Part shown: positions 33,739 through 42,725 of the stretch, piece after piece
Numbering within the stretch: position 1 is the first letter of the stretch
Layout: the number at the start of each line of letters is the position of its first letter
Assembly: GCF_000023825.1 (NCBI RefSeq)
Contig: NC_013061.1
Coordinates: 3,224,001-3,288,000, forward strand
Direction of reading: 5' to 3'
Length of the DNA stretch: 64,000 nt
Origin: Pedobacter heparinus DSM 2366
Lineage (GTDB): Bacteria; Bacteroidota; Bacteroidia; Sphingobacteriales; Sphingobacteriaceae
The notes under the pieces: model-generated
Database searches by the model: none
Told to the model about the DNA's origin: nothing
The model's input: only the letters and a program-made list of their open reading frames with translations
Translations under genes and position numbers: made by a program

Positions 33739-34895
33739 GACAACTGCAGGGTTCTGGATTCTACATATAAACTATTCAGCTTTTCCAGTACTGATATTTC
33801 AGATCCTCCCATCATGAGGTAATCACGCACGATATCCCCGGCATGGTCCTGGAAAAACATGTGCCCGTGGTAACGCGGTCGCAAGAAAGCCCGTTGCAGT
33901 GCTGGCAGCGTATTCACAAAAAAATCATTCGACCTGTGGTTCACTTCTGCATCTGTCCAGGCACTTAAGTGGCCGGGCTGACCACCATTTTCGAAGAAAA
34001 GCCCCTGTTGCCAGAATGGCGAAGCTACATATCCTGCATATTTTACAGCCATTTCTATATGCTTACAAGCTGAAGATACGGCCAGGCCGGTTCCTCCAAG
34101 CGTACTGCGCAGGTTACTGCGCCCATTCAAAGAGATCATGTCATGAAAATGCAGCAGTTTGCGGGCGTAACCTTTTCTGGAATAATTGGAATACCCATAA
34201 GCAAAAGGACAATAAGCAATATCATCACCTAAGGTCATGGCTTCATATGTCTGTATTGGATTTCTTTTAAAATTATCGGGATGAATCTTTGAAGCCAGTT
34301 CTCTGTACATCCTGAGTGCGGCAATACCAATATCACTGGATATGATCAGGTCCTCCTGCTGGCAGGGATCTTCGCCCAGCGAGCAGCAAAATGTATAAAA
34401 ATTCATGAGTACATCAATGGGGATCCCCGCAAAAGCCACCAGGCCTTTATCGGCCAGGTTCAGTAAATCCTCAAATGTTTTTGGCAAAGCAAGGCCATGC
34501 TGTTCCAGTAAATCCGGTCGGCAGGCCGCTACGGGTGTCGCCGCATCTATCGGGAGTGCCCACTGGTGTCCGTCGTAACTGTAACTCTCATAAGAATGTC
34601 CTACTGTATTGTCTTCCTGGTCTTTTAAATAATCCTTTGTAAAATATTTGTCCAGCGGAAGAATGGATCCTGTTTTGGCGGCAAAACCTGCCCAGGGATG
34701 ATCAATTACCAGAAGATCAAATCTTTCGGCCAGCTCCTGTATGGAAAAATCAGCAAAAGCCTGTAAACTTCTTTTCTCCCATATAATTTCTACTGATGGA
34801 TTCAACTCTGAAAAACGCTGTGCTGTAGCTACCATTGGGGTAAAGCCACGGCTGTGGTTCCATGTTATTCCTTTTAAACTAATTTTGTCACTCAT
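33735..34895 (-). CDS. SBP-fold protein 2, cytoplasmic (no signal peptide)
   Basis: Protein of 386 residues resembling ABC-type carbohydrate-binding proteins: ISLKGITWNHSRGFTPM at the first strand, RFDLLVIDHPWAGFAAKTG, LPKTFEDLLNLADKG, TYEAMTLGDDIAYCPFAYGYSNY and GGTGLAVSSACKHIEMAVKY. It begins directly with the first beta strand and has no signal peptide or lipobox, and it contains several Cys residues, both consistent with a cytoplasmic place. It is divergent from SBP-fold protein 1, so the pair is not a recent duplication. It overlaps CoA-transferase 1 by four bases and starts 39 bases after the GH2 gene. Function unknown; see the finding on the four-gene block. Confidence 0.8.
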   Translation of the reverse strand: MSDKISLKGITWNHSRGFTPMVATAQRFSELNPSVEIIWEKRSLQAFADFSIQELAERFDLLVIDHPWAGFAAKTGSILPLDKYFTKDYLKDQEDNTVGHSYESYSYDGHQWALPIDAATPVAACRPDLLEQHGLALPKTFEDLLNLADKGLVAFAGIPIDVLMNFYTFCCSLGEDPCQQEDLIISSDIGIAALRMYRELASKIHPDNFKRNPIQTYEAMTLGDDIAYCPFAYGYSNYSRKGYARKLLHFHDMISLNGRSNLRSTLGGTGLAVSSACKHIEMAVKYAGYVASPFWQQGLFFENGGQPGHLSAWTDAEVNHRSNDFFVNTLPALQRAFLRPRYHGHMFFQDHAGDIVRDYLMMGGSEISVLEKLNSLYVESRTLQLS

Positions 34896-34934
34896 GACCT
34901 TTCTGCTCTTTATCTTTATTTTTTTACCGCAATG

Positions 34935-37352
34935 TTATTTGCCTTTCAAGGTAATTGTTACAACAGCCTGCTGTAAACCTTCTGAAGAGGCCGTTAATGT
35001 TAATTTTCCGGCTTTGGTTTTTGCTTGTACAATAGCAAGGCAAAGTCCGTTATAGGCTTTCCGGTAATAGGCTTTGAAAGGTTCCAGACTGGCCTGAAAA
35101 CCATTATCTACACCAGCTATCGTGCCCTCACCTTCCAGTTTAAACTGTACCCTATTGGCTGCATCCGGCACCGGATTGCCATCTGCATCTAAAATCCTTA
35201 CCGTTACAAAAGAAAGGTCTTTACCGTCTGCGGTTATAGTAGTCCTGTCGGCAATCAGTTCTATCTTTGCAGGCTTTCCAGCAGTTTTAATCTCTCTGAT
35301 CAGCACCACCTGCCCGTTTTTCCTTGACACCGCTTTTAAAGTACCTGCTTCAAAATTAACCGGCCATACTACGTGTAGTTCTTCTCCCTGTTTACTTTTG
35401 GTACCCAAAGATTTTCCATTCAGGAACAGTTCTACCTCATCCGCATTGTTGTAATAGGCCCAAACATCTATCTTTTTACCCGGAGTCCAGTTCCAGTGCG
35501 GAAACAGGTGCAGTACCGGTTTACTGGTCCATTCACTCTGGTACATATAATAGGCATCCTTAGGAAAGCCAGCCAGGTCAATGATGCCATAGTAAGAACT
35601 TCTTGCCGGCCAAGGATAAGGTATTGGCTCTCCTAAAAAATCGAATCCTGACCATACAAAAATCCCTGGTACATGGGCATATTTTTTTGCTTCCTTCCAG
35701 GTTTCTTCATGTGTAGAACCCCAATATGCAGAAACGTTATCATAAGCAGAAACTGCCCAGGCTGCATTTCCGTCTGTAAATTTGGTTTTCCCATCTTTAG
35801 GCCAGCGGCGGATACTGTCGGATGGCATGTCGTAAAAACCGCGGGTAGCAAATGCAGAAGTTGTTTCTGAAGGCAGTAATGTCTGTCCGGGATAGTTCTT
35901 TGGAAAATCCTTATACAGTTTATGGTTATAATTTAACCCGTAAATATCCAGGGCTTTGGCCTGGTAAATAAAGTTCTTCGCAGAATCTGTTTCTGTCAAT
36001 GCCGATAAAACCGGACGTGTGGCATCTACGTCCTTTACCATCTTTACCAATGACCTGGTTAAAGCCACCCCGGTACTGTCAAACTGCTCACGGATCTCAT
36101 TGCCAATGCTCCATAAAATAATAGAAGGGTGGTTTCTGTCCCTTTTCACCATGTCCTGAAGGTCGCGCTGGTGCCATTCCGGAAAATCAAGATGATAATC
36201 CTGTTTGTTCTTCTTTTTAGCCCATATATCGAAAGCTTCGTCCATTACCAGGAATCCCATTTTATCACAAAGATCAAGTAATTCCGGAGCTGGTGGGTTA
36301 TGTGCCGTACGTATGGCATTACAGCCCATCTCTTTCAATATTTCCAGCTGGCGCTCCATGGCCCTTACATTCACCGCAGCACCCAGTGCACCCAGGTCAT
36401 GGTGCATACAAACCCCCAGGATTTTCAGGGATTCACCATTCAGGAAAAATCCTTTTTTGGCATCAAAGTTAAAATAGCGGATGCCCAGTGGAGTTTCATA
36501 AGTATCTGTTAATGTCTTATTGACAAATACCCGGGTCATTACTTTATAAAGGTACGGCTGTTTTACCGACCACAGCTTAGGGTTGTTTACCCTGGCAAAT
36601 TCTGCTACTTCAAACAAGGTGTCTTTTAAGGATATGTCCTTCATTTCCGTAGCAGATACCACTTTGCCATCTGCATCATGTACTTCCCATTTCACATCGA
36701 TCTTAGCTTTTACCCGCTCTTTGTTTCTGATCTGGGTTTTGATGTAAACGTTTGCCGAGGTTTTACTTACCGAGGGTGTAGAAACAAATGTACCCCATTG
36801 GTTCACTGCAACCTTTCCGGTAGCCGTTAACCAGACATTACGGTAAATTCCGGATCCTGAGTACCAGCGCGAATCGGGCTGGGCAGCATTGTCTACCCTT
36901 ACAGCAATGACATTTTGGCCCGTTTTCAAATATTTTGTGAGTTCGTAACGGAACGAAATATAACCATAGGGCCTTTTCCCCAGTAAATGACCATTGATCC
37001 AAACCTCACTGTTCTTGTACACCCCATCAAACTCAATAAAAACATCTTTTTTTTGCATGGACGCCGGTAATGTAAATGTTTTCCTGTACCAGGCAATACC
37101 CGTAGGTAATCCCCCACCTTCCGGTTTTGCAGGATTCTTTTCATCAAACTTCCCTTCAATGCTCCAGTCGTGGGGCAAGGTAAGTGTCCTCCATTTACCA
37201 TCCTTAAAACCGGGTAATTTCGCCGCAGCATCATCACCCAGAAAAAACTTCCAGTCCTGGTTAAAATTCTGGCGTATACGCGGGGTGCCATATGCAACAG
37301 CCCCAACAGTCAGCATCAGCAACAATAAAACAAGGTTCTTTCTTAACATCAT
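34935..37352 (-). CDS. secreted GH2 beta-galactosidase-like enzyme
   Basis: Exported protein of 805 residues with a signal peptide (LLLLMLTVGAVAYG). Domains in order: sugar-binding jelly-roll (25-180, RWYSGSGIYRNVWL), immunoglobulin-like (185-290), TIM barrel (295-600), then DUF4982 and a terminal Ig/invasin-like domain. The acid/base is Glu419 in SIGNEI and the nucleophile is probably Glu496 in SETTSA; DRNHPSIILW precedes the first. The architecture fits exo-beta-galactosidases acting on plant galactans, but GH2 also contains beta-glucuronidases and arabinosidases. It is nine bases after the beta-propeller glycosidase gene. In context it likely trims galactose side chains of the glycan targeted by the rhamnosidases. 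Confidence 0.9.
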   Translation of the reverse strand: MMLRKNLVLLLLMLTVGAVAYGTPRIRQNFNQDWKFFLGDDAAAKLPGFKDGKWRTLTLPHDWSIEGKFDEKNPAKPEGGGLPTGIAWYRKTFTLPASMQKKDVFIEFDGVYKNSEVWINGHLLGKRPYGYISFRYELTKYLKTGQNVIAVRVDNAAQPDSRWYSGSGIYRNVWLTATGKVAVNQWGTFVSTPSVSKTSANVYIKTQIRNKERVKAKIDVKWEVHDADGKVVSATEMKDISLKDTLFEVAEFARVNNPKLWSVKQPYLYKVMTRVFVNKTLTDTYETPLGIRYFNFDAKKGFFLNGESLKILGVCMHHDLGALGAAVNVRAMERQLEILKEMGCNAIRTAHNPPAPELLDLCDKMGFLVMDEAFDIWAKKKNKQDYHLDFPEWHQRDLQDMVKRDRNHPSIILWSIGNEIREQFDSTGVALTRSLVKMVKDVDATRPVLSALTETDSAKNFIYQAKALDIYGLNYNHKLYKDFPKNYPGQTLLPSETTSAFATRGFYDMPSDSIRRWPKDGKTKFTDGNAAWAVSAYDNVSAYWGSTHEETWKEAKKYAHVPGIFVWSGFDFLGEPIPYPWPARSSYYGIIDLAGFPKDAYYMYQSEWTSKPVLHLFPHWNWTPGKKIDVWAYYNNADEVELFLNGKSLGTKSKQGEELHVVWPVNFEAGTLKAVSRKNGQVVLIREIKTAGKPAKIELIADRTTITADGKDLSFVTVRILDADGNPVPDAANRVQFKLEGEGTIAGVDNGFQASLEPFKAYYRKAYNGLCLAIVQAKTKAGKLTLTASSEGLQQAVVTITLKGK

Positions 37353-37361
37353 GATGTATCT

Positions 37362-38477
37362 TTATTTACTATCCGGACTTATAAACTCCAGCTTACTTTT
37401 CCCTAAATCTTTTGAAGTGGCTACTGCAATTCCGCGTTGGTCTTTTTTATTAACCGCGCAATAAAAATGGTATACCACTCCTTTATACTTTAACACAAAA
37501 GATTTATGTGCATACAGGTTATCGTAAACTTCAGAAGATTCAATTAAATTGTTTCCAGTCCAGTCTGTCCAGTTAACCAGGTCATCTGAAGCAGCAAAAC
37601 GGTTAAAAGCTCCCTGTCTGTCCTGCCAAAAGGCCCCAAAATAGAACATTACCCAGGTCCCGTTTATTTTCTGGATCACCCCATCTCCGGTAATCCCAAC
37701 CGGATGATGTACTACAGGATCCTTACCAAACCTTTTCCAGTGCAACATGTCATCTGACACTGCCATACCGATACGCTCATACCATCTGGTCTTTTTATTG
37801 TTCTTCAGTGAATCACCAACGGCATTGTAATACATCACAAACCGATGTCCTGTTAAACGCTGCTTATCTTCAATTACCGTGCTTTTAAAAAGCTTATTGC
37901 GGTTTTCCCACCACCTTACATCCGCATCAGCCGAAGTCAATACCGGTTCGGGCAGTCTGGTCCATTCCTGGGCAACCCAGGGCTTTTTATCAGTATAAGC
38001 CATCCCTATAGATAAAGGTTCCGTTTCATAACCCTTTTCTTTCCCTCCAAAATAAGACATCCAATACTTCCCCTCAAACTTGCCTAGTTTGTAATCTCCA
38101 CCCCACCTGGTGCTGGTCAGCGCATTATATCCGGCTTTTTGGTTGTCATCCCATTTTCCTGCATCACCAAAAGACATGAGGCGGCCCAATTTTTCCCAGT
38201 TCAGCAAATCTTTGCTTTTGGCCAGCCAGGTCTCATAACCACGTCCGCTATACACCAGGTAAGTCATGTACCAGGTATTGCTTTCCCTGAACACAGTCGG
38301 ACAATCCATTTTATGCCCTTCATCATCAGGCACCATCACCAATCCATACTTATAAGGTGTCTTAACTTCCTCATAAATCGATTTCATCCTGGCAGCCGAA
38401 ACCTCCTTACCCGGCTGGGCAAAGACTGCTACCGAAACAAAAAAGCTGAAGATGGATAAGGTAAACTTCATGATCAA
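37362..38477 (-). CDS. five-bladed beta-propeller glycosidase-like protein (GH43/GH130 type)
   Basis: Secreted protein of 371 residues with a signal peptide (FFVSVAVFAQ). Repeated strands of the kind W-x-x-Y-x-x-Y (TWYMTYLVYSGRGYETWLA, KYWMSYFGG, RFVMYYNAVGDS, TWVMFYFGAFW, VYHFYCAVN) and the linker pattern SKDLLNWEKLG / SDDMLHWKRFG / SDDLVNWTDWTG are typical of five-bladed propeller glycosidases. Candidate acidic residues are Asp in MDCPTV and Glu in SEVYDN. I cannot place it securely in one CAZy family, and arabinosidase, galactosidase or phosphorylase-like activities remain open. It is two bases from GH78 and nine from GH2, within the operon. Confidence 0.75.
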   Translation of the reverse strand: MIMKFTLSIFSFFVSVAVFAQPGKEVSAARMKSIYEEVKTPYKYGLVMVPDDEGHKMDCPTVFRESNTWYMTYLVYSGRGYETWLAKSKDLLNWEKLGRLMSFGDAGKWDDNQKAGYNALTSTRWGGDYKLGKFEGKYWMSYFGGKEKGYETEPLSIGMAYTDKKPWVAQEWTRLPEPVLTSADADVRWWENRNKLFKSTVIEDKQRLTGHRFVMYYNAVGDSLKNNKKTRWYERIGMAVSDDMLHWKRFGKDPVVHHPVGITGDGVIQKINGTWVMFYFGAFWQDRQGAFNRFAASDDLVNWTDWTGNNLIESSEVYDNLYAHKSFVLKYKGVVYHFYCAVNKKDQRGIAVATSKDLGKSKLEFISPDSK

Positions 38478-38479
38478 AA

Positions 38480-41230
38480 CTATTGTACTTTAAATTTATA
38501 ATTACCCGAGCCGACCTGGACTACAGCTCTTCCTTTTTCAAAACCAGCAGGCCGGATCTTTTGCCCCGATTCACTAACCTGCTGCGTTGCTGTAGCAGGC
38601 AGATAGACAGTTGCTTTTGTATTCGCAGGTACAATAACATCCAGTTCAAACGCATCAGCGGTTTTTCTCCAGTTACTTGCAATTTCGCCATAAGGCGACT
38701 GGTAACTGCTTTTGGCATAACGCAGGTCGCCAACCGGTTCCGGATAAATCCGGATGTGGTTAAAAGCAACAGCGCCTTTTTCCTGGCGGATCCCGCCAAT
38801 GCCGCTGTAAAACCACTCCATAATGTGGCCCAGCATAAAATGGTTATTGGACACTGTGGGCAAAGCGGCCCATGATTCCGTTAAGGCGGTTGCACCTTGT
38901 GCCAGCTGATAACCGTAGCCGGGCACATCAGTCCGGCTGTTCATATCGTAAATTACATCCGATCTGCCCTCTGCTTCCAATACCCGCAATACATAGCGGT
39001 AACCAATATCCCCGGCGGTTAAACCATTATTTCGGTCTCTGATGTCTTTGACCAGATTGGCGACTACGGCATCTTTATATTCAGGGGCAACCAGGTTCAT
39101 ATATACGGCCATGGCATTGGCTGTCTGGCTGCCTGTAGCATATTGTTTGGTCTCTGTATTAAAAAAAGTATCGTTAAATGATTTCTTTACTTCCATCGCC
39201 AATGCTGCATATTTGCCGGCATCAGCATTTTTACCCAGTAAAAGGGCAATTTTCTCCATTACGTTCAGGTCGTAATAATAAATAGCAGTTCCGGTTACCC
39301 CCATTGGGGTAAGCTGAGAAACCCCAGGTCGTTCCGGCCCAAGGTCAAACCAATCACCCAGCCCTTGTGAAAGGATATTGTTTTTAGCTTTCGTACCCAG
39401 GTAAGCCACATAACGCTGCATCATGTCGTAATTTTCGGCAAGCGCCTGTGTTTCCCCGTACCATTCATAAAGATACCATGGCACCAGGATACTGCTGCTC
39501 CCCCATTCCGGAGAATCGCGGAACATACCATTGCCATAGTCAAATTTTACATATTCGGGCGAAATTTCAGGTACCAGGCCATCTGCTGTCTGCGAATTCC
39601 GCATGTCCTGCAGGGCCTTTTTAAACAGCGCAGCAGCATCATAATTGTAGCGCACAGAACTGCCCATCAGGTGAAGTTCTTCCAGCCAGCCCAGTTTTTC
39701 CCGGTGCGGGCAATCGGTAAATACGCTAACCATATTGCTTTTAATGGCCCAGTTGACCAGATCATCTGTTTTATTGAACAGTTCACTTGAACTTTCAAAT
39801 GAACCTGCAGTTGCGGCTGCATTGCGTACATGCAAACTTTTCAGGGTTATTAATGAGGGCTTACCAGTTGTATTAGACTGTCCTTCCGGTATCCCGCCAA
39901 TTACCTGCAGGTACCTGAAACCAGTATACATAAACCTGGGGCGCCAGGTTTCTGCACCATCTCCTTTTAATATGTACTGGAAATAAGTAGGGCTGCCTGT
40001 AGCCCGCTGATTTGCCGTACCATCTGCTTTAAGCAGTTCGGCAGGAATAATCTTTACGGTATCCCCTTTTTTACCCTTAACAGTTAGTTCAATAATGGCC
40101 GAAGCATTTTGTCCAAGGTCATATACCCAGTCGCCATTCCCAAGCGGCTTTATGGTTTTAGCAGTAAACTGATCAAATACCTTAAGCGGTTCGGCTTTTT
40201 GTGAAGTTAAAGCAGGACCGCCTACAGAAACTGCACTCTTCCAATGTTTATCATCAAATCCGGGAATGTCCCAGCCCTTTTGCTCCAGGTTGGCATCATA
40301 ATCTTCCCCGCCATAAATACTGGAAAAAGTGATTGCTGAGGCAGCTGTTTTCCAGCTTTCATCGCTGATGATGTTGGCCACACTCCCATCTTTATATTCA
40401 ATCAGCAAACGGCAAATCATTTTTGGGTAGCCAAAAGATGCCCTCAGCTTTTTATAACGCGCCTTAATTGGGGGAATATAATAAAACCCATTGCCCAGCA
40501 TAACACCCAAAGCATTGTTTCCATCTTTTAATTGTGCCGTGATATCAAAAGGTATATATAAAGCTTCTTTATCATATTTAGTCCAGCCCGGATCTAAAAA
40601 ATGGTCACCTACTTTCCGGCCATTCAGTTGCAGTTCAAAATGTCCAAGACCGGAAATGAACATGGTGGCTTTTTTTACTGCTTTGTTTACCCTAAATTCT
40701 TTTCTTAAAAGCGGCTGTATATTGTTACCCTCAGGTTTATCTTTTTTTGTATCAAGTGGTAAAATAGTAACCAGCGAATCTGGCATTTTCTCATAGCCTA
40801 TCCATTTTGCATTTTTCCAGTCGGACACGGTTAACAGCCCCATTTGCCATGTTGCGGTATCCGACCAGGCCGAGGCTAGGCCATTATTATCCCAAACTTT
40901 TACTTTCCAGTAATAAGTTTTACCAGAAATAAGCGGCTTACCATTATAGTTAACCAGCAAAGACCGGGCAGAAGCCACTTTTTTCGAGTCCCATACATTC
41001 CCTATGCCTTTTGCAAGGGTTAAAGCATCGTCTGCTACAATGATATGATAAGCCGATTGCAGTACATTTCTTTGCGCTGAAAACAATTTCCAGCTTAATG
41101 CCGGGGCAGGACTTTCCACACCCTGAGGATTGTTTTTATAAGTGCAGCGCAGCTCATTTACTTTCAGCTGTTGTGAAAATACCGGAATCGTAAAAAAAAA
41201 TAAACCAAGGAAATAGATTAGTTTGCTCAT
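38480..41230 (-). CDS. secreted GH78 alpha-L-rhamnosidase (first gene of the operon)
   Basis: Protein of 916 residues with a signal peptide (FFFTIPVFSQQ). The N-terminal Bac_rhamnosid_N-type beta domains (LRCTYKNNPQGVESPAPALSW, YYWKVKVWDNNG) are followed by the (alpha/alpha)6 catalytic barrel. The general-acid region DCPHREKLGWLEE falls at about residues 505-517 and a terminal beta domain closes the protein (AVAFNHIRIYPEPVGD). GH78 enzymes release terminal alpha-L-rhamnose by inversion. Being first behind the divergent promoter and IclR regulator, it marks the start of the 31.7-kb gene string. GH78 together with GH106 suggests two different rhamnose linkages are attacked. Confidence 0.92.
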   Translation of the reverse strand: MSKLIYFLGLFFFTIPVFSQQLKVNELRCTYKNNPQGVESPAPALSWKLFSAQRNVLQSAYHIIVADDALTLAKGIGNVWDSKKVASARSLLVNYNGKPLISGKTYYWKVKVWDNNGLASAWSDTATWQMGLLTVSDWKNAKWIGYEKMPDSLVTILPLDTKKDKPEGNNIQPLLRKEFRVNKAVKKATMFISGLGHFELQLNGRKVGDHFLDPGWTKYDKEALYIPFDITAQLKDGNNALGVMLGNGFYYIPPIKARYKKLRASFGYPKMICRLLIEYKDGSVANIISDESWKTAASAITFSSIYGGEDYDANLEQKGWDIPGFDDKHWKSAVSVGGPALTSQKAEPLKVFDQFTAKTIKPLGNGDWVYDLGQNASAIIELTVKGKKGDTVKIIPAELLKADGTANQRATGSPTYFQYILKGDGAETWRPRFMYTGFRYLQVIGGIPEGQSNTTGKPSLITLKSLHVRNAAATAGSFESSSELFNKTDDLVNWAIKSNMVSVFTDCPHREKLGWLEELHLMGSSVRYNYDAAALFKKALQDMRNSQTADGLVPEISPEYVKFDYGNGMFRDSPEWGSSSILVPWYLYEWYGETQALAENYDMMQRYVAYLGTKAKNNILSQGLGDWFDLGPERPGVSQLTPMGVTGTAIYYYDLNVMEKIALLLGKNADAGKYAALAMEVKKSFNDTFFNTETKQYATGSQTANAMAVYMNLVAPEYKDAVVANLVKDIRDRNNGLTAGDIGYRYVLRVLEAEGRSDVIYDMNSRTDVPGYGYQLAQGATALTESWAALPTVSNNHFMLGHIMEWFYSGIGGIRQEKGAVAFNHIRIYPEPVGDLRYAKSSYQSPYGEIASNWRKTADAFELDVIVPANTKATVYLPATATQQVSESGQKIRPAGFEKGRAVVQVGSGNYKFKVQ

Positions 41231-41319
41231 TCTGTTTTATAAGATTAATACCTGTTAAAACTAAATTAGCTATTTAGTTGAATTTTAAACCAGGTATCCG
41301 GTTTATAAATGGTTACTAA

Positions 41320-41347
41320 TTCAAATATAAATATTTATTTCAAATAT
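41320..41347. promoter_or_regulatory. candidate operator and operon promoter in the divergent region
   Basis: The 9-base word TTCAAATAT occurs twice on the plus strand (41320-41328 and 41339-41347), 19 bases apart, around a 12-bp AT palindrome at 41327-41338. On the minus strand, 41322-41329 reads TATATTTG, an exact TAnnTTTG -7 element about 90 bases before the GH78 start. The direct repeats overlapping the -7 site are a natural binding place for the IclR protein encoded next door. AT-rich DNA makes chance repeats more likely. Confidence 0.4.
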
Positions 41348-41409
41348 GAAAACTTATATTAAGTAAATTTTATACACATTTGAGAGAAAAATGAATAAAA
41401 AGCATTTAG

Positions 41410-41417
41410 TATGTTTG
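41410..41417 (+). promoter_or_regulatory. candidate -7 element of the IclR gene
   Basis: TATGTTTG matches the Bacteroidota TAnnTTTG -7 consensus exactly and stands 28 bases before the IclR start. No TTG at the ideal -33 spacing was found (the nearest, at 41380-41382, is too far), so support is partial. Confidence 0.35.
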
Positions 41418-41445
41418 TTGATTAAAAAAATTACGCACCAGTTTT

Positions 41446-42225
41446 ATGAAGGATAAAGAAATGAAATACCAGGCCCCTGCATTGGATAAAGGTCTGGATA
41501 TACTGGAATATCTGTCTGCTCAGTCCATCCCGCTTTCCCAAACAGAAATTGCGGTAGGAATAGACAAAAGTCCGAACGAGATTTACAGGATGCTGATGAG
41601 TTTAGAAAGCCGCGGGTATATATTAAGGGACGAAGTTTCGGGAAAATACAGACTATCTTTAAAACTATTTTATCTTTCACACCGGCATTCCCCTGTTGAT
41701 GAATTGCGAAAGGCGGCGCAACATCCTTTAGAAGAACTGGCCAATACCGTAAGACAATCCTGTCACCTCAGTATATTATATATGAACCAGGTGATGGTCA
41801 TTATCCACGCCAAAAGCCCTGGTCCTATTGCACTTTCTATAGAAGAGGGTAACCTGTTTCCTTTGCCTTTAACTGCTTCCGGAAAAGTGCTGCTGGCCTA
41901 TATGCCCGAGGCTGAACAGGAAATTGCTTTGAGTGGTAACACGATCTATACAGAATACAGCGATAAGGAAAAGAACAAGTTTTTAAAATCTTTAAAAGAA
42001 ATACAGGCAAAGGGTGCTTATGTTAAAACAAGCGACCTGGCTGCAGGTGTTGTAGATGTATCGGTTCCAATTGGCCGCGGCAGTACCGGCATCATTGCCT
42101 GTTTAACCGTTTCCAGCTTAACAGCCTTAAACATGAATAATGAAATTGACAATGAAGCAGTATTGGTAGAAGCAGTTAAGTGTGCAAAGAAAATTGAAGA
42201 AAGGATTGGCATTATTGCATTGTAA
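41446..42225 (+). CDS. IclR-family transcriptional regulator
   Basis: Regulator of 259 residues. The N-terminal winged helix (about 12-70: LDKGLDILEYLSAQ, SQTEIAVGIDKSPNEIYRML, LESRGYILRD) is followed by the IclR effector domain (about 80-255: LPLTASGKVLLAYMPE, DLAAGVVDVSVPIG). Members bind small acids or aromatics and usually repress a divergent catabolic operon. Here the 31.7-kb GH78-to-dehydrogenase string starts 215 bases away on the other strand, so a sugar acid from that pathway is the likely effector. An in-frame ATG 15 bases downstream is an alternative start. The type is itself informative: most Bacteroidota glycan operons are run by hybrid two-component, ECF/anti-sigma or AraC/LacI proteins. 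Confidence 0.93.
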   Translation: MKDKEMKYQAPALDKGLDILEYLSAQSIPLSQTEIAVGIDKSPNEIYRMLMSLESRGYILRDEVSGKYRLSLKLFYLSHRHSPVDELRKAAQHPLEELANTVRQSCHLSILYMNQVMVIIHAKSPGPIALSIEEGNLFPLPLTASGKVLLAYMPEAEQEIALSGNTIYTEYSDKEKNKFLKSLKEIQAKGAYVKTSDLAAGVVDVSVPIGRGSTGIIACLTVSSLTALNMNNEIDNEAVLVEAVKCAKKIEERIGIIAL

Positions 42226-42357
42226 ATTTTACCATAACAGATGGTTAACAACGAGCAAATAATTGACAAAATAGACAACATATTTCTTTTTGGTTAATTA
42301 AGAATATTATTACTATATTTATCCCGATGATTTAGTAATGACCAAAAAGATCAAGCT

Positions 42358-42501
42358 ATGAAAACCAATGCTCCCATATCCGAGGAAGAAATCTTATTAA
42401 ATATCAAATGTAAGCTTGAAACACTGAGCCAGATGATGGAGGAAGTAATGCCTATCATCAGTAAAATCAAGTTGTATGACCTCAATGATGAGGAAGACTA
42501 A
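42358..42501 (+). CDS. small hypothetical protein (47 aa)
   Basis: An ATG frame of 47 codons ending in TAA. The product (start MKTNAPISEEEILLNIK, end YDLNDEED) is acidic at both ends with a central amphipathic helix-like stretch containing Met pairs. A TTG (near 42294) and a TATATTTA box about 21 bases later lie upstream and could form a Bacteroidota promoter. The helix pattern looks non-random, but no family is recognised. It stands alone between the IclR and DUF1810 genes. Confidence 0.45.
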   Translation: MKTNAPISEEEILLNIKCKLETLSQMMEEVMPIISKIKLYDLNDEED

Positions 42502-42725
42502 ACTTCATGCGTTGCCAGTGCCTGGTCTGCTCTTCCGGCACTGTACCATCAGCAAGTACTGATTTGGTTATACATTTTACCAAATAATCATTAATCCATT
42601 ACACGTTTTTACAGTCAAACTTTGTAAATTCGAGATTACCAAATATAGAAATCGGTCAAGCTCCTGATATCCGCCGCTCAAAAACCGACCCTTATAACCC
42701 TAATCGCCCTTCAGCAGACCAAACC

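Noticed and set aside
30195..34895. An ABC sugar transporter defined by the two solute-binding proteins
   Set aside because: No permease or ATPase gene is present and both proteins lack a signal peptide, so an ordinary ABC importer is not supported.
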